Positions 1 through 3,729 of a DNA stretch of 5,861 bases are shown here, piece after piece. Position 1 is the stretch's first letter. Each line of letters begins with the position of its first letter. Source of the DNA: Candidatus Zixiibacteriota bacterium (lineage in GTDB: Bacteria > Zixibacteria > MSB-5A5 > SM1-73); NCBI GenBank assembly GCA_023127875.1, contig JAGMFA010000126.1, forward strand, positions 1 to 5,861, written 5' to 3'. The position numbers and the translations under genes were made by a program. The notes under the pieces are model-generated. The model saw nothing but the letters and a program-made list of their open reading frames with translations, did not search any database and was not told the DNA's origin.

Positions 1-55
1 ATTAAGCAGACAGGCATAGCTGACATCAGCTTAATCTGCTTAATCAGCTGTGAGG
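1..55. repeat. 55-bp palindromic repeat, copy A
   Basis: Positions 1-51 are identical to 932-982, and 54 of 55 bases match over 1-55 versus 932-986. The unit is self-complementary: ATTAAGCAGA (1-10) pairs with TCTGCTTAAT (35-44), and inside it AGCTG (18-22) pairs with CAGCT (27-31) around a 4-base loop. It could fold as a nested hairpin in RNA or extrude as a cruciform. It begins exactly at the window edge, so the true element may extend to the left. It carries no coding signal. Function unknown; a REP- or MITE-like dispersed element is my inference. Confidence 0.85.
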
Positions 56-65
56 CGTCTCTGTG

Positions 66-98
66 GGTGGGCCGGGCTGCTGGTCAGGCCGGGCCACC
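66..98. repeat. GC-rich imperfect hairpin
   Basis: A 14-base left arm (66-79) pairs with 85-98 at 12 of 14 positions around the 5-base loop CTGGT. It is almost entirely G and C and follows copy A of the 55-bp repeat. There is no T-run after it on either strand, so it does not look like a standard intrinsic terminator. Confidence 0.6.
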
Positions 99-104
99 TG
101 TCGA

Positions 105-125
105 TTTCACCCTCCCTTTTATTCC
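105..125. repeat. 21-bp direct repeat, copy 1
   Basis: A pyrimidine-rich 21-bp stretch beginning TTTCACCCTCCC is repeated exactly at 348-368. In both places a CCCTCCC or CTCTCCC palindrome arm follows, so each copy is the left border of a larger palindromic unit rather than an isolated match. Confidence 0.75.
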
Positions 126-161
126 CTCCCATCCCGCCATAGGCGGGTAAACACGGGAGGG
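124..161. repeat. Nested palindrome
   Basis: The outer arms CCCTCCC (124-130) and GGGAGGG (155-161) enclose a second perfect hairpin, CCCGCC (133-138) with GGCGGG (142-147). The inner CCCGCC/GGCGGG hairpin recurs in the convergent intergenic region at 3210-3223, so it appears to be a separate unit placed inside another palindrome. Confidence 0.65.
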
Positions 162-176
162 AAAAACGGAAATTCC

Positions 177-195
177 CTCTCCCTTTATGGGAGAG
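177..195. repeat. Perfect 7-bp hairpin CTCTCCC/GGGAGAG
   Basis: CTCTCCC (177-183) pairs with GGGAGAG (189-195) around the loop TTTAT. The stretch CCTCTCCCTT, one base, ATGGG resembles the two flanks of the interrupted element at 367-406 once that insert is removed, and so serves as its uninterrupted relative. Confidence 0.65.
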
Positions 196-198
196 CTC

Positions 199-269
199 GT
201 AGGTCAAGCATGTCCGCAGGACTGCTTGACGAAAACATTGTCAACCACCCTTCGGGATGGTTGACCTAC
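199..269. repeat. Composite double hairpin, GTAGGTCAA/TTGACCTAC ends
   Basis: Three sets of arms overlap. The 9-base ends 199-207 and 261-269 are perfect reverse complements. Inside, GTCAAGCA (203-210) pairs with TGCTTGAC (223-230) with a GTCC/GGAC tip, and GTCAACCA (240-247) pairs with TGGTTGAC (258-265) with a CCC/GGG tip. The outer stem and the two inner hairpins share bases and cannot all form at once, so two alternative folds exist. This resembles a paired-REP (BIME-like) unit; the function is unknown. Confidence 0.7.
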
Positions 270-279
270 AAATTGCTTT

Positions 280-304
280 CTACTCGTATCTTAATGCTTC
301 AATC
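280..304 (-). pseudogene. Remnant of a MacB-like permease C-terminus (copy A)
   Basis: Read on the - strand this 25-bp stretch encodes IEALRYE followed by a TAG stop. It matches the end of the longer remnant at 998-1096 with one base difference (294 versus 1012). IEALRYE is a typical C-terminal end for MacB/FtsX-family ABC transporter permeases. Only seven codons and the stop remain; upstream on the - strand the sequence turns into the hairpin at 313-331. It cannot make a functional protein. Identification rests on the sister copy. Confidence 0.55.
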
Positions 305-312
305 ACGGGTGG

Positions 313-331
313 CCCACAGCTCTGCTGTGGG
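313..331. repeat. Perfect 8-bp hairpin CCCACAGC/GCTGTGGG
   Basis: Arms 313-320 and 324-331 are exact reverse complements around a 3-base loop. The hairpin abuts the truncated permease tail at 280-304 and so may mark the breakpoint of that gene remnant. No T-run follows on either strand. Confidence 0.6.
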
Positions 332-347
332 ATAGTTACGAAAGTTG

Positions 348-406
348 TTTCACCCTCCCTTTTATTCCTCTCCCTTGGCATGCCCGTATGGGCATGCCTT
401 GATGGG
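348..406. repeat. Palindromic unit interrupted by an inner palindrome
   Basis: The left border (348-368) is the second copy of the 21-bp repeat at 105-125. It continues as CCTCTCCCTTG (367-377) and resumes at ATGGG (402-406). The two flanks joined match the intact relative at 176-191 at 15 of 16 bases. Between them, GCATGCCC (378-385) and GGGCATGC (390-397) form a perfect 8-bp hairpin (9 bp counting G377 and C398). It is flanked by CTTG at 374-377 and 398-401, which looks like a 4-bp target duplication. Confidence 0.6.
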
Positions 407-733
407 TGCGGGTCAGGTTTAAAAATCCCACCATCGGCGGGAGTGAGGGTAATTATGTTAATGCAAACAATTTCCATAACGTTTAAGCATGACTCAAGAA
501 ACAAGAGCAACTGAACAGGTCCTGTAACGGAAAGTCTTAACTTCCCCAAAAGGCAATCTCACCACAGTTTTGATGCTGATCCGGATACCCCCCTGTTATT
601 AAGTAGAGTTATATGAGAGGAAAGAAGGTTCATATTCAAAGAATCAAATTTCTTCGATCGCCTTTCTCACCATTATCGACTTATGGATGGATATGCCTAT
701 CCCTCTGGGTAAAAAGGGGATAAAGGTGAGCAC
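407..733. other. Gene-free stretch with no recognised function
   Basis: I see no convincing gene here. Frames are short; the best is a 36-codon frame at 613-723 with no ribosome binding site and no recognisable product. ACAGG/CCTGT (515-525) and TATCCC/GGGATA around 700-722 are short inverted repeats of the size expected by chance. The right end provides a plausible ribosome binding site (AAGGTGAG, 723-730) for the small frame starting at 734. A TTGATG (570-575) and TGTTAT (594-599) pair spaced 18 bases apart is only a weak promoter candidate. Confidence 0.5.
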
Positions 734-915
734 ATGATTACAGATGATGAAAATTTTTCAAAATGGGCATCAGAAAGCCCAGAAACGCCAGTAAGTCCGG
801 TGCCGACGTCGAAATATCAACAACTTACAAAAGACTAACTGACTGGTGGGATAGCAAAGGTTTCGAACTCACCCAAAAGACTAATGTATTCACAGCAGAT
901 GAAACGGACTTGTAG
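734..915 (+). pseudogene. Small frameshifted gene, product unknown
   Basis: An ATG at 734 follows AAGGTGAG (723-730) by three bases and opens a 34-codon frame (MITDDENFSKWASES...) that stops at TAA 836-838. From 832 another frame continues with a protein-like composition (RLTDWWDSKGFELTQ...) to TAG 913-915. Re-reading one base at the AAAA run 829-832, or restoring one lost A, joins them into a 60-residue product with no other stop. Upstream of 829 the second frame has a scrambled, basic composition, so the change point is best placed there. No family is recognised. Either a decayed gene, a sequencing error in a short A run, or (less likely) programmed -1 slippage just before a stop. The copy B repeat begins 17 bases downstream. 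Confidence 0.45.
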
Positions 916-931
916 TAAGCGAAGCGAATCT

Positions 932-986
932 ATTAAGCAGACAGGCATAGCTGACATCAGCTTAATCTGCTTAATCAGCTGTAAGG
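932..986. repeat. 55-bp palindromic repeat, copy B
   Basis: Second copy of the element at 1-55, in the same orientation, with a single difference (G52 versus A983). The same nested hairpin forms: 932-941 with 966-975 outside and an AGCTG/CAGCT stem inside. It lies 11 bases from the stop codon of the permease remnant at 998-1096, on that gene's downstream side, so it could originally have been part of that gene's 3' untranslated region. Confidence 0.85.
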
Positions 987-997
987 ATTCTTTGATC

Positions 998-1096
998 CTA
1001 CTCGTATCTTAGTGCTTCAATCGGGTCCAGGAGGGAGGCTTTTCTGGCAGGGTAGAAGCCGAAGAAGATTCCGACGAAGGCGGCAAAGAAGAAGGA
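998..1096 (-). pseudogene. C-terminal fragment of a MacB/FtsX-type ABC permease (copy B)
   Basis: The - strand encodes 32 codons and a TAG stop: SFFFAAFVGIFFGFYPARKA followed by SLLDPIEALRYE. The pattern (hydrophobic last helix, GxFFGxYPAxKAxxLDPIEALRYE at the extreme C-terminus) is that of MacB-type permeases, which work with a MacB-like ATPase in macrolide or lipoprotein-type export at the inner membrane. A full protein would be roughly 400 residues or more; here the frame meets a stop at 1097-1099 and homology-like sequence ceases at about 1090, replaced by a hairpin at 1105-1129. No start codon or ribosome site is present. It is a truncated relic. Confidence 0.75.
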
Positions 1097-1104
1097 TTAT
1101 AGTT

Positions 1105-1129
1105 GCGTCAGGAGCTCCACTCCTGACGC
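1105..1129. repeat. Perfect 9-bp hairpin GCGTCAGGA/TCCTGACGC
   Basis: Arms 1105-1113 and 1121-1129 are exact reverse complements around a 7-base loop. It lies right at the 5' breakpoint of the permease relic and is a sequence cousin of the next hairpin (1138-1161), with which it shares GTCAGGA. No T-run follows. It looks like a REP-type unit. Confidence 0.65.
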
Positions 1130-1137
1130 TTTAAATG

Positions 1138-1161
1138 GTGTCAGGACGGAGGTCCAGACAC
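1138..1161. repeat. Imperfect hairpin related to its neighbour
   Basis: GTGTC (1138-1142) pairs with GACAC (1157-1161) and GGAC (1144-1147) pairs with GTCC (1152-1155), with one A/A mismatch between the stems. The GTCAGGA core matches the hairpin at 1105-1129, so the two may form a tandem REP pair. Confidence 0.55.
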
Positions 1162-1169
1162 AACACAGA

Positions 1170-1230
1170 TTGGTGTTTTTCACCAACGGGAGACTCAACG
1201 GCGGGTGAAGCCTGCCAGCCATGGAACGCC
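1170..1230. repeat. Dispersed repeat, copy 1 (hairpin plus 33-bp conserved block)
   Basis: A TTGGTG/CACCAA hairpin (1170-1186) is followed by a 33-bp block (1198-1230) that matches 3372-3404 at 29 of 33 bases; the hairpin matches 3327-3343 at 16 of 17. The spacing between hairpin and block differs (11 versus 28 bases), so the two copies share a modular structure. On the - strand the block reads GVPWLAGFTRR and then a stop; the other copy reads GVPWLAGFIRR. Confidence 0.75.
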
Positions 1231-1376
1231 AGTATAGAGCGGTTTAAGAGAATATTGTTTTGGGTTCGATCCGTCAACATAAAACGTTCTCCGAGGAAGT
1301 CTCCGTAGCCAAATCAATATTTTGAGTCCCCAAACCGACTCCCTTTCAACAAAAATCAATAATTGTGAATTTCTTC

Positions 1377-1404
1377 TTGACACTCAGACTTGGGCTTATA
1401 TACT
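1377..1404 (+). promoter_or_regulatory. Sigma-70-type promoter of the phosphate operon
   Basis: A perfect -35 box TTGACA (1377-1382) and a 5-of-6 -10 box TATACT (1399-1404) are separated by 16 bases. Transcription would start near 1411, giving a leader of about 25 bases that contains the ribosome binding site. This also argues against a start at the TTG at 1418, which would fall before the Shine-Dalgarno sequence. I see no PhoB-box-like direct repeats overlapping the -35 region. Confidence 0.75.
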
Positions 1405-1424
1405 ATAGCGAGAAAATTTGAAAG

Positions 1425-1431
1425 AGGGAGG
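1425..1431 (+). promoter_or_regulatory. Shine-Dalgarno site that fixes the DUF47 start
   Basis: AGGGAGG lies four bases before the ATG at 1436. An in-frame TTG at 1418 would add six residues (MKEGGI) but lies upstream of this site with nothing comparable before it, so the ATG is preferred. Confidence 0.8.
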
Positions 1432-1435
1432 GATT

Positions 1436-2062
1436 ATGACCATAAAGCTTCCCCGGCTATTGCCCAAAGAAGAGAAATTTTTCAAAATGCTCAAAGCCTC
1501 CACCGGGAATCTTCTGAAAGGCGCAAAAGCTTTGAAGGATTTGGTGGAGGATTACACCGATGTGGAGGAGAAGGTTCGCCGCATAAAACAGATAGAACAT
1601 CAGGGCGACGACATCATTCATAACATCATTGATAAATTGGACAAAACCTTCATCACTCCCATAGATAGGGAAGATATACATATCCTGGCTTCTGAGCTGG
1701 ACGATGTTTTAGATGCAATTGAGGGCATTGCCAGCCGACTGTATAATTTTAAGATTCCTAAGCCTACGCCAGAATGTATTCGGTTGGTTAATATCGTCTA
1801 TCAGGCGGTGGAACAGATTGAGAAGGCGATTTCCGATTTGGAGCACTTCGATGATCTTTTGCCCTTCTGCATTGAGATAAACCGCCTAGAGAATGAGGCA
1901 GACCAGATCTCCCAACAGATGGTAGGACAGCTACTGGATGAGGAACCGGATTGGCGGGTGGCAATAAAATGGAAGGAGATTTACGGCCGGTTGGAAACCG
2001 CGGCGGATCATTGTGAGAACATTGCCGACGTGATTGAGACCATAGTGGTGAAAAGTGCCTGA
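1436..2062 (+). CDS. DUF47/PhoU-like phosphate transport accessory protein
   Basis: A 208-residue, soluble, mostly helical protein of the DUF47 family (PhoU superfamily), found encoded next to PiT phosphate permeases and thought to regulate or assist them. Visible hallmarks are the two acidic ExxxD metal-cluster motifs of PhoU-like bundles, E54-H-Q-G-D58 and E152-N-E-A-D156, the conserved FITPIDREDI stretch (72-81) followed by LDDVLDAIE (88-96), and a C-terminal helix with KWKEIYGRLE and ADHCENIADVIE. Length is normal for the family (about 205-215). No signal peptide or membrane segment. It is promoter-proximal, with its last codons overlapping the permease start by 8 bases, so the two are co-transcribed and probably translationally coupled. 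Function by family; a direct effect on transport is not shown by sequence. Confidence 0.93.
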   Translation: MTIKLPRLLPKEEKFFKMLKASTGNLLKGAKALKDLVEDYTDVEEKVRRIKQIEHQGDDIIHNIIDKLDKTFITPIDREDIHILASELDDVLDAIEGIASRLYNFKIPKPTPECIRLVNIVYQAVEQIEKAISDLEHFDDLLPFCIEINRLENEADQISQQMVGQLLDEEPDWRVAIKWKEIYGRLETAADHCENIADVIETIVVKSA

Positions 2063-3044
2063 CCTTCTACTTCTCTTGGCCATCATCCTGGCGGCTTTGG
2101 TTTACGATTTCTTTAATGGCTTCAACGATTGTGCCAATGCCATAGCCACTACCATCTCCACCCGGGCACTCTCACCCCGGCATGCCATAATTCTGGCTCG
2201 CACCCTCAATTTTTTAGGAGCTTTGAGTCATACTGCTGTGGCTGCAACTATCGGGAAGGGGGTAATCGACCCTAAATATGCCAGCTTACCTTTGGTTTTG
2301 GTGGCTTTGATAGGAGCTAGCGCCTGGACCGCCTTCGCCAGTTTCTCCGGCATACCGGTAAGTGTATCCCACTCTTTGATAGGTGGACTTCTGGGAGCTG
2401 GCATAGTGGCGGCCGGTTTCAAAATTGTGGTGATGCAAGGAATCACAAAAATCACCATAGCTATGTTGGTCTCACCCATTCTGGGTTTTCTGGGAGGCCT
2501 GCTTTTAATAGTTATCATCTCCTGGCTTTTCAAAAACTCCGCCCCCAGAAAGCTGAACCAACATTTTAAACGTTTGCAGATACTCTCCGCCGCCTGGATG
2601 TCTTTTTCACACGGGATGAATGATGCACAAAATGCTATGGGGATTATCACCATGGCACTGGTCAGCTATGGAGCGCTTGCCACCTTCAAGGTCCCTCTTT
2701 GGGTAATGATCGCCTGTGCCACTGCTATGGGGTTAGGCACCAGCATGGGTGGATGGAAGGTGATCAAAACCATGGGAAGCAAAGTATTCAAGTTACAGCC
2801 GGTCCATGGGTTTTCAGCTGAGACTTCGGCGGCCGCTGTTATTGCAGGGATGTCGCTTTTCGGAACTCCCATCAGCACCACTCATGTTATCTCCACCGCC
2901 ATCATGGGATCTGGCTCCTCCCGAAGGCTTTCCGCCGTCAGGTGGGGACTTGTGAGAAACATTGTAATTACCTGGATCATTACCATCCCGGCTTCAGGCT
3001 TAATAGCCGGGGCGCTATACTTCATAGTCAAACTGCTTTCTTAA
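2055..3044 (+). CDS. pit: PiT-family inorganic phosphate permease
   Basis: A 329-residue integral membrane protein that imports inorganic phosphate (often as a metal-phosphate complex) by H+ or Na+ symport. It shows the PiT inverted-repeat signature: GFNDCANAIATTISTRAL (22-39) with D25 in the first half and SHGMNDAQNAMGII (185-198) with D190 in the second, plus the paired PVSVSH (101-106) and PISTTH (272-277) motifs. About ten hydrophobic segments surround a hydrophilic loop near 160-175. The length fits short bacterial PiT proteins such as those of Bacillus (about 330). The start is a GTG inside the end of the DUF47 gene, with only a weak GGTGA three bases before it, so translation probably depends on coupling. 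No truncation or frameshift is seen. Whether protons or sodium drive transport cannot be told. Confidence 0.95.
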   Translation: MPDLLLLLAIILAALVYDFFNGFNDCANAIATTISTRALSPRHAIILARTLNFLGALSHTAVAATIGKGVIDPKYASLPLVLVALIGASAWTAFASFSGIPVSVSHSLIGGLLGAGIVAAGFKIVVMQGITKITIAMLVSPILGFLGGLLLIVIISWLFKNSAPRKLNQHFKRLQILSAAWMSFSHGMNDAQNAMGIITMALVSYGALATFKVPLWVMIACATAMGLGTSMGGWKVIKTMGSKVFKLQPVHGFSAETSAAAVIAGMSLFGTPISTTHVISTAIMGSGSSRRLSAVRWGLVRNIVITWIITIPASGLIAGALYFIVKLLS

Positions 3045-3080
3045 GTTGTCCAATAAGTCAACTCATAGAATCTAAACGTT

Positions 3081-3133
3081 GTTGCGGGGTACCCTTCGGA
3101 CTGTGTCCTCAGGGCAAGCCCTTACCCCGCAAC
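3081..3133. repeat. Long nested palindrome, 11-bp outer stem
   Basis: GTTGCGGGGTA (3081-3091) pairs perfectly with TACCCCGCAAC (3123-3133). Inside are CCCT/AGGG (3092-3095, 3111-3114) and GGAC/GTCC (3098-3101, 3105-3108). It lies 37 bases after the permease stop and is the first strong structure a transcript from that operon would meet. Its role as a terminator or 3'-end stabiliser is inferred only. Confidence 0.75.
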
Positions 3134-3180
3134 ATCTGCGGTTCGGGGTGAGGGTTCATCCTGAAGGGCACCCCGAACCA
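3133..3180. repeat. Palindrome with CATCTGCGGTTCG border, related to the ATPase linker insert
   Basis: GGTTCGGGGTG (3140-3150) pairs perfectly with CACCCCGAACC (3169-3179), with an inner TTCA/TGAA tip (3155-3158, 3162-3165). It begins with CATCTGCGGTTCG (3133-3145), which recurs exactly at 4731-4743 inside the ATPase gene, and both copies carry ATCCTGAA 22-25 bases further on. This links an intergenic palindrome to the in-gene element. Confidence 0.7.
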
Positions 3181-3268
3181 ACGGCGGGATCCAATCTAGA
3201 GTGTAAAGCCCCGCCGAGGCGGGATCTACGACCACCGCCGTTGGCGGGATCTACGACTTCAGCTTTAC
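3178..3268. repeat. Nested palindrome with duplicated 15-mer
   Basis: GGCGGGATCTACGAC occurs twice, at 3218-3232 and 3243-3257. CCAACGGCGG (3178-3187) pairs with CCGCCGTTGG (3235-3244), CCCGCC (3210-3215) with GGCGGG (3218-3223), and GTAAAGC (3203-3209) with GCTTTAC (3262-3268). Several of these arms interleave, so the unit has alternative folds and looks like small elements stacked or inserted into one another. Confidence 0.65.
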
Positions 3269-3281
3269 CTGTGCGCAAGTG

Positions 3282-3299
3282 GCAAGCATAAATGCTTGC
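3282..3299. repeat. 8-bp inverted repeat GCAAGCAT/ATGCTTGC
   Basis: Arms 3282-3289 and 3292-3299 are exact reverse complements with only two bases between them, so about seven pairs would form as a hairpin. It is AT-richer than its neighbours and has no T-run after it. Confidence 0.5.
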
Positions 3300-3326
3300 A
3301 CTCCAAAATCCTTTTCCCGCTTCCCG

Positions 3327-3404
3327 TTGGTGTTCTTCACCAATCCTATGGATCTTGCAAACGGAAAATGAACGACGGATGAAGCCTGCCAACCATGGAA
3401 CACC
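3327..3404. repeat. Dispersed repeat, copy 2 (hairpin plus 33-bp conserved block)
   Basis: Second copy of the unit at 1170-1230: a TTGGTG/CACCAA hairpin (3327-3343) and the block 3372-3404. All four differences in the block are transitions. In the - strand frame GVPWLAGF[T/I]RR, three of the four are synonymous. The frame remains open further on the - strand here (RRSFSVCKI), whereas copy 1 stops right after RR. Confidence 0.7.
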
Positions 3405-3555
3405 CACCTGGAGCAGGGTAAACATTACTACGATTTTCAAGTTATCTGGCAATCTATCGAGCGGCAAAGCTAAAATTGGTCGATAGCATGGTCTGCTGTT
3501 TTCTGTAACTACAGACGGTAAAACAATTCAAGAGATCCACGTGGTTTTAAAGATC

Positions 3556-3625
3556 GCAAAAGTCCCGCGAGACGGGATTGGAGTTTATCCCGATTTATCG
3601 GGACTCCGTTCCAACAAGCTTTTGC
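3556..3625. repeat. Three-way-junction-like palindrome
   Basis: GCAAAAG (3556-3562) pairs with CTTTTGC (3619-3625), enclosing two separate hairpins: TCCCG/CGGGA (3563-3567, 3573-3577) and TCCCGA/TCGGGA (3588-3593, 3598-3603), the latter extended by GGAG/CTCC. It is the closest large structure downstream of the ATPase stop on the - strand, about 105 bases away, and could define its transcript end. On the - strand the outer right arm is not followed by a T-run. Confidence 0.65.
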
Positions 3626-3660
3626 ACTCCTTCTTTCTTCACCAGCTCTGGGAATTACTG

Positions 3661-3678
3661 TTCTCGACGCATCGAGAA
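3661..3678. terminator. Weak candidate terminator hairpin
   Basis: TTCTCGA (3661-3667) pairs perfectly with TCGAGAA (3672-3678) around the 4-base loop CGCA, and on the + strand ATTTT follows. The T tract is short and the hairpin lies over 600 bases from the permease stop, so it is at best a secondary terminator for the + strand. Confidence 0.25.
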
Positions 3679-3729
3679 ATTTTGGCAAGTGGGGTGACCG
3701 CCCTACCAATTGATCTATATTCAATCGCT

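Larger units (their letters stand above)
3045..3729. other. Convergent intergenic region made of palindromes
   Basis: This 685-bp stretch between the stop codons of the permease (+) and the ATPase (-) holds no credible gene: frames across it are broken, lack ribosome sites and overlap repeats. It contains at least six structured units (3081-3133, 3133-3180, 3178-3268, 3282-3299, 3327-3404, 3556-3625), listed separately, plus a weaker CTATCGA/TCGATAG pair (3454-3460, 3480-3486). No stem followed by a clear T-run is present, so no standard intrinsic terminator can be assigned to either gene, though the long stems could end transcription from both sides. Confidence 0.75.

Noticed and set aside
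1..420. Possible CRISPR array, because of repeated short palindromes
   Set aside because: The repeats differ from one another, spacing is irregular, and there are no cas genes or regular unique spacers.
280..549. 89-codon - strand frame ending in IEALRYE
   Set aside because: Only the last seven codons resemble a real protein (MacB-type tail); the rest runs through hairpins. Kept as a short pseudogene remnant only.
613..723. 36-codon + strand frame starting MRGKKVHIQ
   Set aside because: No Shine-Dalgarno site at proper spacing, no family resemblance, and length expected by chance.
1262..1276. GGGTTCGATCC, which resembles the T-arm of a tRNA
   Set aside because: No acceptor stem, anticodon arm or D-arm could be paired around it on either strand.
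1418..1435. TTG at 1418 as the start of the DUF47 gene
   Set aside because: It lies upstream of the strong AGGGAGG site that serves ATG 1436 and only about 14 bases after the -10 box, leaving no room for its own ribosome site.
2228..2653. 141-codon - strand frame inside the permease gene
   Set aside because: It is the antisense shadow of a clearly conserved PiT gene and has no independent signals.
3156..3467. 103-codon - strand frame across the convergent intergenic region
   Set aside because: It is made of several repeat units (including the GVPWLAGF block and the GGCGGGATCTACGAC duplication), has no ribosome site and no protein-like composition as a whole.
3509..3724. 71-codon - strand frame downstream of the ATPase stop
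   Set aside because: It runs through the three-way palindrome at 3556-3625, lacks a ribosome site and shows no recognisable domain.
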